From assembly GCF_051955275.1 (NCBI RefSeq), contig NZ_JBQCGW010000273.1, positions 1-64,000 of the forward strand: 64,000 nt of DNA. Reading direction: 5' to 3'. The DNA comes from Pseudobacter sp051955275. GTDB lineage: Bacteria > Bacteroidota > Bacteroidia > Chitinophagales > Chitinophagaceae. The notes under the pieces are model-generated. The model was not told the DNA's origin and searched no databases. It saw only the letters and a list, made by a program, of their open reading frames with translations. Positions 8,345-17,127 of this stretch are shown in pieces. Position numbers and translations under genes: made by a program. The first letter of the stretch is position 1. Each line of letters opens with the position of its first letter.

Positions 8345-11300
8345 TTAAAAGCCGATCTCCAGGCCGGCTAAAAAAGACCTGACTGATGGCATCGCTAAAG
8401 GTGATTGAATGGTTGGGTCACTACCGGAATAGCCAGTGATGGTTACAATGTTCTGCATGCGCAGATATAATTTCAAAGTGGACAGGGAGAACCGTTTAGA
8501 CCAGTGCCTCGGTGCAGTCCAGCTAAAGCCCAGATAACGGATACGCAAATAAGATCCATCTACCAGCATTTTATTTGAGGCCATTAATTGTTCAGTAGGT
8601 TGGAGAAATGCCGGATCCTGCGATATTGACACCTTCTGATTGCCGGATACATCTCCAGGCAGTCTCCAGCGATCCACAAATGCCACTGATTGATTGGTCA
8701 GCCATTCCGGATTGCTATTACCTGGCTGGTAGAGGTATCCAAAATATTTCGGATTGATATTGTTCTGCACCTTTCCTTCTATCAGAAAACTCAGTTCAAA
8801 TTGTCCATAAGTGAGTTTGTTGTTCCATCCTCCGTAAATAGCAGGATCTAAATTGCCGATACTTGTCATGTCTTCCGGTTTCGTGATATTAACGTCCCCG
8901 GCAATATTGATGAATTCGCTGAGACCAGTGGTGGGGTTCACTCCTTTGAAGAGAAAGGCCTGCTGCTCCGTCAATGATTTTCCGATCACTAAAGAGCGAT
9001 TGTACAGAGATGTCTCCAGGTTGGCAAATTCCTTCAACCGGTTACGGGGAAGTGTAAGCGATAATTCAGAAGACCATTTGATACGCTTGAAAATTTTCCT
9101 GTACACATCCACCCATAACTCCAATCCGCTGTTCAGCACCTTTGCCGAATGATTGACCCCGCTGAGATGTGTATAACCCACCTGCGCAGGAATACTTACC
9201 CCCACCAATTGACGTGAAGTGATATTATGGTACCAGGCGAATGTCAGCGATACACCGGCATCCGTTTCAAGGTCGAGCGCGAACTCTCTTTTCAGGTTCT
9301 GTTCCCAGCCCAATGCCAGGTTGGCCAGGCTCACCGGATTAATGGCGATGATACCACCATAGGGTATGGCATCTGTCTGCAGTTTGTATTTGTCTTTATA
9401 ACTTGCTCCACCCGCATTGTCGTTTCCAGTTGTGCCGATACTGGCGCGCAGTTTACCAAAGGTGATGAAAGGTGCATGGTCCTTCATCCAGGTGGTATTG
9501 CTGAAGATCCAGCCGGCGCCGATGGCGCCGAATGCAGCGAACCTGTTCTCCGGACTGAGATTACTGGAGCCATCGATCCGGCCGGTGATATTGAAAATGT
9601 ATTTTTCCTGAAGGGTCAGCCTGAATCCTCCGTACAAAGCTGCATAACGGTAGACGTTTTCATTGCCATCCCGCTGCGTGGAAGTGGCAGCGCTAGGTTC
9701 TCCCATCAGGTTATCGCTGGGAAAGCCGCCGAGGTGGATACTATTCCAGTTGTCGTTCCTCGACTGATAGGTGGCCCCCAATGTGACGGTGATGGTTTTG
9801 ATCGAACGGCTTGAATCGATATACTGCAACTGCGGATCCGCGTAAGTGCTCATATAAGTGGAACTGGCAGTTTCAACGGTGCCGGTCATGCCGGACTTCG
9901 GATGATATGCCTGGATAGGGTAGAAACTGTTCTCATTCAGTTGAATATTGTTCAGCCCCAGCCTGATCTTGAGGAAGAACCTTTTTGCCAGTGCATATTC
10001 GGAATACAGACTGGCATGAATGGTGAATGTCTTTGCTTCATTCCAGTTCAGCAACTGGGCGCGGATATTGGTAAACTCCAGTCCGTTCTCTTCATATACA
10101 TACTTGCCCTGTGCATCTGTGACGGCAGGCGCATTGGGCGCGAGCCTGATCAGAGAAACCATCGGATCGATGGCGGGTTGCTGGTTTTGGGAATGGCTTG
10201 CCAGGAAAGAGAATTGCGTGCTGGACTTCTTCCCCGGACTGTAAAATGCATTTACATGGAAGGTGCCCATTTTGTTCGACAGTTTCAGAGGTAGCACTGA
10301 ACTCTCCTCCTGGAAGCCTGCGCCGCAATAGACGCTGAACTGTTTACCGATGCCGCCACTGGCGGAGAAATAGTACTGTTGTGTTCTGGCGGTATTCCCG
10401 ATCATATAATCTGCCCAGTTGGTGTTCCTGTCCAAAGGCCAGAGAAAAAGATCCGGCGCCGTGCTGGCGTCCACTGGCAATCCACCGTTGATGATGGCAT
10501 CCCGTCTCATGGCCGCATACTGTTCAGTATTCATCAGCCTGGGGCGGAAGGCGCTGAAAGCGAGTCCACGCATTGCTTTGATATTGTATCTGAGGGCGCC
10601 GCCAACATCTCCTTTTTTCGTCCAGATGCTGATCACACCATGTGCGCCACGCGTACCATAAATAGCGGTGGCGTCTGCATCCTTGTAAATTTCTATTTTT
10701 TCAATATCTGCGGGGTTGATGCAGTTGAGGTTGCCAAGGCCATTCTGCTGTCCGAAGATCTCCGGATCACCCAGCATGGACCTGAGCCTGTTGAGGGGTT
10801 GATTGGCAGTGGGCCAGATCACGCCATTCACCAGAATGAGCGGATTGTTTGCAGGAAGATTGGCAAACCCGGCAAGCAACCCGATGGATTGCTGTCCGCG
10901 GATCAGGATCTTGACCGTACTGCCCGGCGCACCACTGGCGTCAGTGATGAGTAATCCCGGTGTTTTTCCCTGTAGGCCACTGAAGAGGTTGTTGTTGTAC
11001 CCGGTTGGCAGGCCTCTTCCTTCAATACTTGCAACGGCGCCCACGCTGTTTGTGCGGGTGGTGGCAATTCCTGGCACGATCACTTCCGTCATTTGATTGG
11101 CAGCTCTTTTCATGATCACGCTCAGGGGCATGTATTTTTCCGGGCTGACCTCTTTGGTTTGATAACCGGGCTTGCTGAATTCAAGCTGATTATGTTTGGG
11201 ATCGTACAGGTATTTGAAACTTCCGTCGGAGCCAGATATACCGGGTGACCCTGAAGCATCGAGCACCCTGATGCTGACTGCTGAAATAGGATTTTGCTCT

Positions 11301-11677
11301 TCATCAAACACCCAGCCGGTCTGCTCGGGAACGCCGGGTGCTTCTGTGGCGTCTTTCTTTACGAATACGATATAACTGTCCTCGAATTTTACGGAAACAT
11401 TGAAGTGAACAGCGATGAGATGCACCAGTACATTAACGCTAAGGCTTGAATTGGGAAGGATGATAGTGGCTTCCGTGTGTATGTTCTCATGGTTGAAATT
11501 GAAACTGAAGCCGGATTGCTTTTCAATGGAAAGCAGCAGTTTCCTTACTTTAGGATGGGGATCAATAAAGTAAATGACCTTCGATGTGTCCCGTTTCAAT
11601 TCCTGGCTGCTGCCTGCTGTGCATAAAAACACAAGCAGGGCAGCCAGCATGGTTGGTTTGAATGAAAGGATGATCAT
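8345..11677 (-). CDS. SusC/RagA-family TonB-linked outer membrane protein (cassette 2)
   Basis: This TonB-dependent outer-membrane transporter of 1110 residues pairs with the SusD encoded 12 bases downstream. Order of parts: signal peptide (1-25, MIILSFKPTMLAALLVFL), STN domain (about 45-110), carboxypeptidase-regulatory-like domain (about 120-195), TonB plug (about 205-360, with DIEKIEIYKDADATAIYGTR) and the barrel, ending in LAGLEIGF. The STN domain indicates signalling to the FecR protein encoded upstream (12094-13158). It resembles the cassette 1 SusC in the plug region: both have a non-standard insertion around the NLPANNPLILV/NLPESNILFLV stretch. This suggests that the two systems share an ancestor. 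Confidence 0.95.
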   Translation of the reverse strand: MIILSFKPTMLAALLVFLCTAGSSQELKRDTSKVIYFIDPHPKVRKLLLSIEKQSGFSFNFNHENIHTEATIILPNSSLSVNVLVHLIAVHFNVSVKFEDSYIVFVKKDATEAPGVPEQTGWVFDEEQNPISAVSIRVLDASGSPGISGSDGSFKYLYDPKHNQLEFSKPGYQTKEVSPEKYMPLSVIMKRAANQMTEVIVPGIATTRTNSVGAVASIEGRGLPTGYNNNLFSGLQGKTPGLLITDASGAPGSTVKILIRGQQSIGLLAGFANLPANNPLILVNGVIWPTANQPLNRLRSMLGDPEIFGQQNGLGNLNCINPADIEKIEIYKDADATAIYGTRGAHGVISIWTKKGDVGGALRYNIKAMRGLAFSAFRPRLMNTEQYAAMRRDAIINGGLPVDASTAPDLFLWPLDRNTNWADYMIGNTARTQQYYFSASGGIGKQFSVYCGAGFQEESSVLPLKLSNKMGTFHVNAFYSPGKKSSTQFSFLASHSQNQQPAIDPMVSLIRLAPNAPAVTDAQGKYVYEENGLEFTNIRAQLLNWNEAKTFTIHASLYSEYALAKRFFLKIRLGLNNIQLNENSFYPIQAYHPKSGMTGTVETASSTYMSTYADPQLQYIDSSRSIKTITVTLGATYQSRNDNWNSIHLGGFPSDNLMGEPSAATSTQRDGNENVYRYAALYGGFRLTLQEKYIFNITGRIDGSSNLSPENRFAAFGAIGAGWIFSNTTWMKDHAPFITFGKLRASIGTTGNDNAGGASYKDKYKLQTDAIPYGGIIAINPVSLANLALGWEQNLKREFALDLETDAGVSLTFAWYHNITSRQLVGVSIPAQVGYTHLSGVNHSAKVLNSGLELWVDVYRKIFKRIKWSSELSLTLPRNRLKEFANLETSLYNRSLVIGKSLTEQQAFLFKGVNPTTGLSEFINIAGDVNITKPEDMTSIGNLDPAIYGGWNNKLTYGQFELSFLIEGKVQNNINPKYFGYLYQPGNSNPEWLTNQSVAFVDRWRLPGDVSGNQKVSISQDPAFLQPTEQLMASNKMLVDGSYLRIRYLGFSWTAPRHWSKRFSLSTLKLYLRMQNIVTITGYSGSDPTIQSPLAMPSVRSFLAGLEIGF

Positions 11678-12093
11678 TGTAATTAGTTTTGGCTTTTTAC
11701 AATAAGGGTAATAATCACAGTTTCTGTCCTGGCCACGATAGAAGATTACAGAGAGCAGGACCTGTTGGATACTAGGTCATGCACTGCAATCAAACCAGAC
11801 CCCGGCCGGGATGCAGTTCAATAATAGAAGGTGTTTTGCCGGGCACCCCACGATGCTGCCGGCTGATTGAATAGGACAAATGAAGGTTCAATGGATAATG
11901 TAACTTCCAAAAGGATAAGCCACCGGCACAAGGTTTGAATGCCGGGGGATAAAATGAACTTGAGGTTCGTTCCAGGATATTGGATTTGGTCAGGGTATTG
12001 ACCTGCTACTGTGTGGAGTAGTGTCAGAGTCCTTAACCAGCCTCTTGGATAAAGTTGAAAGTGAAGTGCGTATATCGAAAAGAATAAGGTCCG
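11678..12093. other. Intergenic stretch between anti-sigma and SusC genes
   Basis: This 416-base stretch between the cassette 2 FecR gene and the SusC gene has no convincing ORF. It probably carries the SusC promoter recognised by the cassette 2 sigma factor and a long 5' leader. Short GC-rich repeats (GCCGG...CCGGC around 11838-11865) are visible but weak. No clear terminator was found. Confidence 0.4.
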
Positions 12094-13158
12094 TTATTTT
12101 TTGCGGATGATGATCACATCTCCTTTTTTCACAGGTGAATTCGGAATGTCGAATGTTATGTTATTGGTGCTTTCGATCATGTGCAGGATCCTGGTGATCG
12201 GTTCTTTCCTGCTGAAATTCGCCAGTGTGTACAGGTCGTTGTTCACGCCGCTTGAAAATTCCATTTTTACTTCATAGTAGCGCGATAGTTGCGCTGCTAT
12301 TTCAGTGATGTAAGCCTGCTTGAAAGAAAAGGAATCCCTTTTCCACGCCACTGCATCCTCCGGTCTTGCAACCGGGAGCACGGTCAGCGCTGATGCATTC
12401 AGTACGGATTGCTGCCTGCTCTGCAGTAGCTGTTTTTTATTCAATGCTTCCACCAGTACAGATCCACCGAGCACGGTGGTTCTGATCACTGTATCATCCT
12501 GATAGGCAGATACATTGAACTCGGTTCCCAGCACCTGTATTTTCTGACCTTTTGAGGATACGATAAACGGTTGCCCCGCAACAGGCCTGACTTCAAAATA
12601 TGCTTCTCCGTTGAGCTCCACTTCCCGGGTTCCATCGAACCTGGATGGGAAGCTGATAGTGGAAGAAGCATTGACCCAGTATTTGGATCCGTCCGGCAAA
12701 ACGCCCGACTTTATTTCTTTACTCCTTGTTTGAACGATCTCTCTTTTCACCATCTCCTGTACCTGCTCTTTCTGGAGGTAAGTCCTGATGGTGATGATGC
12801 CGAGGTAGATGGCGCACAATACAGCGGCGGCCAGGGCCAGATGACCGGGGCGCAGGCTGATTTTTTTGTAAGGAACAGTTTCTTCTGAAACTTTTGTTTC
12901 AGGCTCTGTGTTTTTATAGGCTGCAGCTGCTTTTTCCTTTTCCCGCTGTGCGAGCTTTTCCGCAAACTGTGCAGCTGTCATCCGGTTCTTTAATACAAAA
13001 AGAACCGCTTCCATTTTCTCAGGGCTCATTTCCACTTTCTCCGGCATACCGGTCTTTTGCAACCATTTCTCCATCAGATCCTGCTCTTCCGGCTGTAAGG
13101 CTACACCTTCATGTATTTTGAAGCGGACATTCAAGAATTGGAGATGTTCATTTCCCAT
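12094..13158 (-). CDS. FecR-family anti-sigma factor (cassette 2)
   Basis: This inner-membrane anti-sigma factor is expected to control the sigma factor encoded upstream (13247-13819) and to sense the STN domain of the SusC at 8345-11677. The start chosen is the ATG at 13158 (MGNEHLQF, 354 residues), because it lines up residue by residue with the N-terminus of the cassette 1 protein; an ATG at 13200 would add 14 residues. Parts: cytoplasmic domain (1-115), membrane segment (about 120-138, LALAAAVLCAIYLGIITI), FecR domain (about 160-265, GEAYFEVRPVAGQPFIV and VLGTEFNV) and C-terminal DUF4974 (about 275-350). Nothing is missing. Confidence 0.92.
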   Translation of the reverse strand: MGNEHLQFLNVRFKIHEGVALQPEEQDLMEKWLQKTGMPEKVEMSPEKMEAVLFVLKNRMTAAQFAEKLAQREKEKAAAAYKNTEPETKVSEETVPYKKISLRPGHLALAAAVLCAIYLGIITIRTYLQKEQVQEMVKREIVQTRSKEIKSGVLPDGSKYWVNASSTISFPSRFDGTREVELNGEAYFEVRPVAGQPFIVSSKGQKIQVLGTEFNVSAYQDDTVIRTTVLGGSVLVEALNKKQLLQSRQQSVLNASALTVLPVARPEDAVAWKRDSFSFKQAYITEIAAQLSRYYEVKMEFSSGVNNDLYTLANFSRKEPITRILHMIESTNNITFDIPNSPVKKGDVIIIRKK

Positions 13159-13246
13159 GGAGTTTATTCCCTTTATATGTAAAGAGTGAAAATCTTTCAT
13201 TTTCTTATACAGCTTTTCTGTTTTTTTCTAAAAAAAGTGCTGGTCC

Positions 13247-13819
13247 CTATGACTGAATAAGCGCTATCAGTAAGATGGACAGCCCTTTAGGGAGGTTCTT
13301 ATTGTTATCGCGGAGTTTCTTCAGGGCCCTGGACTTCTCCGCGGCTACACCGTTCTCTGACCTGTTCAGTTCTTCCGCGATATCTTTTACAGATTTGCCT
13401 TCCAGGAAAGACATCTTTATGATCTTTTTCTCAGAAGGAGTGAGCAATGAAAGTACCTGTTCCACCCAGTCCTCTATCTGGAGGCTTTCGTGCAGGAAGA
13501 TTTCTATTTCTGTGTAGGTGGGAGGCTGTGCTGCTACATCGTTCAGATAATTATCCCTGATCTTTCTTTCAGTAAACGCCCGGAAGCAGCCGTTACGGAC
13601 TGTAATGAACAGGTAACTCCTGATATCTTTGACAGCGGCTAAATGGGGGCGTGCTTTTTGTACTTTCAGAAATGAATCAATGACTATGTCTTCAGCCAGC
13701 GCTTCATCTTTAAGTGTAGTATAGGCATAAGCCATCATCGGATTATAATACCGTTTAAACAGGTCTTCCAAAAACCTATCAGGGCCTGGCTCTCCGGACG
13801 AGAGCGGGTTCTGTTGCAT
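13247..13819 (-). CDS. ECF RNA polymerase sigma factor (cassette 2)
   Basis: This 190-residue ECF sigma-70 factor probably transcribes the downstream SusC-SusD pair. Region 2 is at about residues 22-90 (FKRYYNPMMAYAYTTLKDEALAEDIV). Region 4 is at about 125-175 (LTPSEKKIIKMSFLEGKSVKDIAEELNRSENGVAAEKSRALKKLR). A short hydrophobic C-terminal tail (SILLIALIQS) matches those of the neighbouring sigma factors. The FecR gene starts 88 bases after its stop. An inverted repeat (13877-13894) and a 13-base element shared with cassette 3 (13981-13993) lie upstream. Confidence 0.92.
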   Translation of the reverse strand: MQQNPLSSGEPGPDRFLEDLFKRYYNPMMAYAYTTLKDEALAEDIVIDSFLKVQKARPHLAAVKDIRSYLFITVRNGCFRAFTERKIRDNYLNDVAAQPPTYTEIEIFLHESLQIEDWVEQVLSLLTPSEKKIIKMSFLEGKSVKDIAEELNRSENGVAAEKSRALKKLRDNNKNLPKGLSILLIALIQS

Positions 13820-13876
13820 CGGATTATATGTTTTAATGTCAGCGCGGGATTGAATCTGACCGCAGTTACCGGACTA

Positions 13877-13894
13877 ATTACGGTTTCCCGTAAT
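13877..13894. promoter_or_regulatory. Inverted repeat upstream of cassette 2 sigma gene
   Basis: ATTACGG, four bases, CCGTAAT: perfect 7-base arms, 58 bases before the sigma gene start. Its minus-strand core TTACGGGAAACCG recurs exactly on the plus strand at 15847-15859 in the cassette 3 upstream region. It may be an operator or an autoregulatory site. Confidence 0.4.
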
Positions 13895-14083
13895 ACTCCA
13901 GGGCTTTGGTACCCGCAGAATCTGGTTTATATTATAACGGGATCAGCCCCGTTTCGCCCTAATAATCCGGGAGCTTTTTTGAAAGTTTATTTTATAAAAA
14001 GATGGGAATTAACGGTAAGTAATAACCGAAAATGAAGAAATGATCGGTTTTTGTTTTTTGGAAAGCATACATTGAATGTTGAA

Positions 14084-14917
14084 TCAATTGATTATGAGGC
14101 AGGTCTTGTCATTCAGCGGGTATGTATCACTGGTGATCCAGACAGTATCGCCTTTCTGGAATTCCGTTTTCCTGGGGTGGAACCTGAACCGTCCGGACTT
14201 TTCCATTCTTTTCAACAGCCGGGCCAATGGGAGATCCTTCGATACGTCCAGCGTATGCCTGTAACTGCTGTCCGCCTTATTAAAATTCCGGAAAACGATG
14301 GTAACCCTGTACCAGTGTTCTAACGATGGTTTTATTTCAGCAAAGCTGCGGAGGAAAAAGATAAACCGTTCTTGGTTATTATTAACTGTTTCATTTGCCG
14401 GTTGAAATAAACGCGCAGGAGATTTATTGACGGTGACCAGTGACTGCTGATTGGGAGTGGTTAGCCTGTGATCGCGTCTGGTGCCCGGCTGCAGGGCGCC
14501 TGCACCATGAGAGCCCTCAGGTTTCAGCACCAGGAACACCCCGGCGATCATTACCAGGGTGGTGATGGAAATAGCAATACGGAATGGCTTTCTCAACCAA
14601 AAACTGGTTGGCTGATCGGCACATATGTTTGGTAGCTCAGCAGCGCATGGAGGGGTGACTTCCTGGCCCGGCAGTTGGTGGATGGCAAGTTCCAGGCTGG
14701 CACGCTGTTTCACCTGTTCAAAAAAGTCACGGAAGCACGAAGTGCTTTCCATGTACTTCAGCGTGGCAGCCACCTCGTTGAGCTCCAGCGTTGGAGCCAT
14801 CAACTCTCCGTATTTTAATTTCCATTCCTCCCAAAGGGCCTGTTCTTCAGGAAGAAGGATCTGGTTCTCAAGTACTTTGGAACGTATCAGCTTATAAGCT
14901 TCAAAATTATTGTCCAT
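14084..14917 (-). CDS. FecR-like anti-sigma factor lacking the central FecR domain (cassette 3)
   Basis: This 277-residue protein has the two ends of a FecR-type anti-sigma factor without its middle. The N-terminus (1-105, MDNNFEAYKLIRSKVLENQ) lines up with the cassette 1 and 2 proteins. A membrane segment follows (about 110-132, IAISITTLVMIAGVFLVL). The C-terminus (about 205-270, LARLLKRMEKSGRFRFHPRK) matches the DUF4974 end, including EFQKGDTVWI. The periplasmic FecR domain (no GEAYF or GTxFNV stretch) is absent and replaced by a linker of about 60 residues rich in Asn, Gln and Pro. The protein is about 85 residues shorter than its neighbours. No SusC gene follows, so the pair is an orphan. 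It could still bind the sigma factor encoded 82 bases upstream, but sensing must differ or be lost. The frame is intact. Confidence 0.8.
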   Translation of the reverse strand: MDNNFEAYKLIRSKVLENQILLPEEQALWEEWKLKYGELMAPTLELNEVAATLKYMESTSCFRDFFEQVKQRASLELAIHQLPGQEVTPPCAAELPNICADQPTSFWLRKPFRIAISITTLVMIAGVFLVLKPEGSHGAGALQPGTRRDHRLTTPNQQSLVTVNKSPARLFQPANETVNNNQERFIFFLRSFAEIKPSLEHWYRVTIVFRNFNKADSSYRHTLDVSKDLPLARLLKRMEKSGRFRFHPRKTEFQKGDTVWITSDTYPLNDKTCLIIN

Positions 14918-14999
14918 ATAGCACAGTTTGATTCCCTTTTTTTACACTGGAAAACGGAAAAATTGTAATACGGTTTTCCAGAAATTATGAAGGAAATGG

Positions 15000-15584
15000 T
15001 CAGTTGATTAGAATGAATAATACCATTACGGAAGCGATCTCACGCCATGCTTTGAGGAATTCAGGATATTGTTTCCGGATCTTCTGCACAGCCGTGTATT
15101 TCTGGGCCTTGATCCCGTCTTCGCCGCGGTTCATGCGCGCTGCGATCTCGCGGTTGGACAGGTTTTCAATGTATTTCAGGTGCAGTATCATCCGCTCGGC
15201 AGGCGCCAGGATCTTAGCGAGCTTTTCAAGCATCCCTTTATAACTGAGCTGGAGTTCAAAGGCTTCAATCCTGGTGTACACTTCCGGGGGACTGGCGATC
15301 TCCAGTTTTGGATCCAGCACTTCGGTTAAAGTACTCTTGAAATAATCATTGCAGGTGTTCCTGAGTGTTACAAACAGATATCCTTCTGCATTTGCCGTGG
15401 ATGAAAAGGTGGGGTTCTTGAATACTACCTTGCTGAAGGCACTGGCAACAAGCTCTGCGGCAAGCTCTTTGTTGTGGACCCGCTTCAATGCATAGAGGAA
15501 ACAACGTTCACGGCAGTTCATATGCAGATAAAGGATATAGTACCGGAGGTCCCTGGTTTCCATAGGGCCATCAATTTCGCTCAT
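15000..15584 (-). CDS. ECF RNA polymerase sigma factor (cassette 3, orphan)
   Basis: This 194-residue ECF sigma-70 factor forms a pair with the shortened FecR-like protein downstream. Region 2 is at about residues 20-90 (CFLYALKRVHNKELAAELVASAFSKV) and region 4 at about 130-178 (LAPAERMILHLKYIENLSNREIAARMNRGEDGIKAQKYTAVQKIR). The hydrophobic C-terminal tail (IASVMVLFILIN) again matches the other sigma factors here. There is no SusC gene in this cassette, so its target promoters must lie elsewhere or it may act on cassette 2. Both regions look intact. Confidence 0.9.
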   Translation of the reverse strand: MSEIDGPMETRDLRYYILYLHMNCRERCFLYALKRVHNKELAAELVASAFSKVVFKNPTFSSTANAEGYLFVTLRNTCNDYFKSTLTEVLDPKLEIASPPEVYTRIEAFELQLSYKGMLEKLAKILAPAERMILHLKYIENLSNREIAARMNRGEDGIKAQKYTAVQKIRKQYPEFLKAWREIASVMVLFILIN

Positions 15585-16016
15585 AAAAGAGAAGATTTTA
15601 AATGTCGGTTAGTTAAGGTTTACAAAACAGTTCTGAACTTACCATCGCACTTTGGAAACGACACGAAAAACAATTTTCTACCTATATAACAGGTTATTTT
15701 CTTTTTGTCCCTGCCTGAAACGGACATTTCCGGAAAGTTTATTTTTTAAGAAAAACTGAATATCTCGTTAATGAATATGCGAAAAATGATGGAATATGCT
15801 GTGGTGTTGCATTTCAGTGGGTTTGTCATTGCCGTGAAATCACCGGTTACGGGAAACCGGGAAAAAGTAAATTTTTATTTACCTTACTTTTTGTGTCTGG
15901 ATTCGTTCAAGTTGTTTAGCCTGTAGTACCTGGCAGGGAGAAAGGAACCGGTAAATAATTCAGTACAGTGTGGCAGCAGCGATTTTGTTATATTTATAAT
16001 AACCAAAACAACTGAT
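15585..16016. other. Intergenic stretch between divergent genes, with short repeats
   Basis: This 432-base stretch separates the cassette 3 sigma gene (minus) from the YciI-like gene (plus). It holds a 13-base element GAAAGTTTATTTT (15733-15745) also present at 13981-13993, and TTACGGGAAACCG (15847-15859), which recurs inverted at 13881-13893. A small hairpin CCGGTT...AACCGG (15843-15860) and GTAAAT-TTTT-ATTTAC just after it are visible. No ORF is convincing. Confidence 0.45.
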
Positions 16017-16475
16017 ATGAAGGCCATTGTACTCCTTTGCTGCTTTTTCATTGGTAGGCAGGTCCTGTTTGCCCAACAGGGCAATCCCAATTATAACAAA
16101 GCGCTTGCCGACTCCCTTGGCGCCGACAAATACGGAATGAAGATGTATGTGTTCGTGATACTCAAAACGGGTTCAAACACCAATACCGATAAGACTAAAC
16201 TGGATGGTCTCTTCCGTGGTCATATGGAAAATATCACCAAACTGGCCAGTTCCGGCAAGCTGGTAGTAGCCGGCCCATTCAAAAAAAATGATAGATCGTT
16301 CAGGGGCATTTTCATCCTCAATGTAAAAACTACTGCTGAAGCGCTGGAGCTATTGGATAAGGACCCTGCCATCAAAGAGAAAGTACTGGAGGCGGAAATT
16401 CTCGAATGGTATGGCTCGGCGGCTTTGCCGATGTATTTGCCTTTTCACGATAAAGTTGGAGAACAGAAGCCTTGA
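16017..16475 (+). CDS. Exported YciI-like domain protein
   Basis: This 152-residue protein begins with a signal peptide (MKAIVLLCCFFIGRQVLFAQ) and carries one YciI-like ferredoxin-like domain (about residues 40-135). Visible family features are a conserved histidine in LFRGHMENITKLASSGKLVVAGPF, the following RGIFILNV strand, and the end of the domain in AEILEWYGSAALP. YciI proteins are small, mostly cytoplasmic and of uncertain function (some resemble muconolactone isomerases), so an exported form is less usual but known in Bacteroidota. It stands alone on the plus strand, immediately before the broken regulator gene. Confidence 0.82.
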   Translation: MKAIVLLCCFFIGRQVLFAQQGNPNYNKALADSLGADKYGMKMYVFVILKTGSNTNTDKTKLDGLFRGHMENITKLASSGKLVVAGPFKKNDRSFRGIFILNVKTTAEALELLDKDPAIKEKVLEAEILEWYGSAALPMYLPFHDKVGEQKP

Positions 16476-16550
16476 TTTTCTCCCTGTTGCAGCCACCCTC
16501 CCTTATTTTTGATAAATTGCTTACTCACCCATTCACCAGCTCAGCACCGC

Positions 16551-16942
16551 GTGAAAAAGGCCCAACCTTCTTTGCTGCCTCCATCCGTTCAGGGATCCAT
16601 CAACCTTGAACAGGAGCGTAAGATCCTGCTCGACCTCGGCAATGATATCACCCAGGTCCGTGATAAGAACGATCTCATTGTCCTCTTTTCCAAACGGATC
16701 AAAAGCCTTTTTTACTTCACACATACCATCGTTACCCTTATTGAGGCCCATGATGAGACTTACACCCCATTTCTCCTGGATCACAAAGCTTCGGCTATCC
16801 GTACCCACGACCGCTATGATGAAATGGTGCACGCTCATTTTACATTGAATGAACCTTTTATTCAGGCTGTATTGGAAGCCGATGGGCCTGTGTCTTTCAT
16901 GCTGGAGGATGTGATGGACCTGCCTAACAGTCCGCCCAAAAA
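16551..16942 (+). pseudogene. GAF-domain fragment, 5' end of a broken sigma-54 regulator
   Basis: From a GTG at 16551 (a TTG at 16509 is also possible) the frame encodes the N-terminal part of a GAF-sigma-54-Fis regulator: LLDLGNDITQVRDKNDLIVLFSKRI, FYFTHTIVTL and SFMLEDVMDLPNSPPK. Homology stops near base 16942, in the middle of the GAF domain, where the sequence switches to the tail of an unrelated YCII-like gene; the GAF frame then ends at 16961-16963. The ATPase and Fis parts of what is probably the same regulator lie 2.8 kb downstream (19739-20279). It is non-functional as a regulator; a 137-residue GAF remnant could still be translated. Confidence 0.72.
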
Positions 16943-17068
16943 TCAATCGGCGGGTTGTTCGTGATCAGGGCCAATGATTACGACGAAGCAGTTGAAATTG
17001 CCAGTAAATGCCCGATCATTCAGTATGGCGCAATTGTGGAAGTACGTATGGCTATTCCTGCTGCATAA
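16943..17068 (+). pseudogene. C-terminal fragment of a YCII-like gene
   Basis: In the frame of the GTG at 16961, the stretch from about 16946 to the TAA at 17066-17068 reads IGGLFVIRANDYDEAVEIA, then SKCPIIQYGAIVEVR. This is the typical end of YCII-related proteins (GG-FVIRA, EAVEIA, CPI-YGG-VEVR). The front of the gene is missing and the fragment is joined out of frame to the GAF remnant. It is not a copy of the YciI-like gene at 16017, whose C-terminus differs. It marks a deletion or recombination junction at about 16940. Confidence 0.7.
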
Positions 17069-17127
17069 GCTGCGGGAATTGGTGATGATGTGGCTGCTCC
17101 GGTACCTCGGGGCAGTCTTTTTGATGG

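Noticed and set aside
9227..9814. A 195-codon plus-strand frame inside the cassette 2 SusC gene
   Set aside because: It lies fully within a strong SusC barrel on the other strand and has no recognisable domain.
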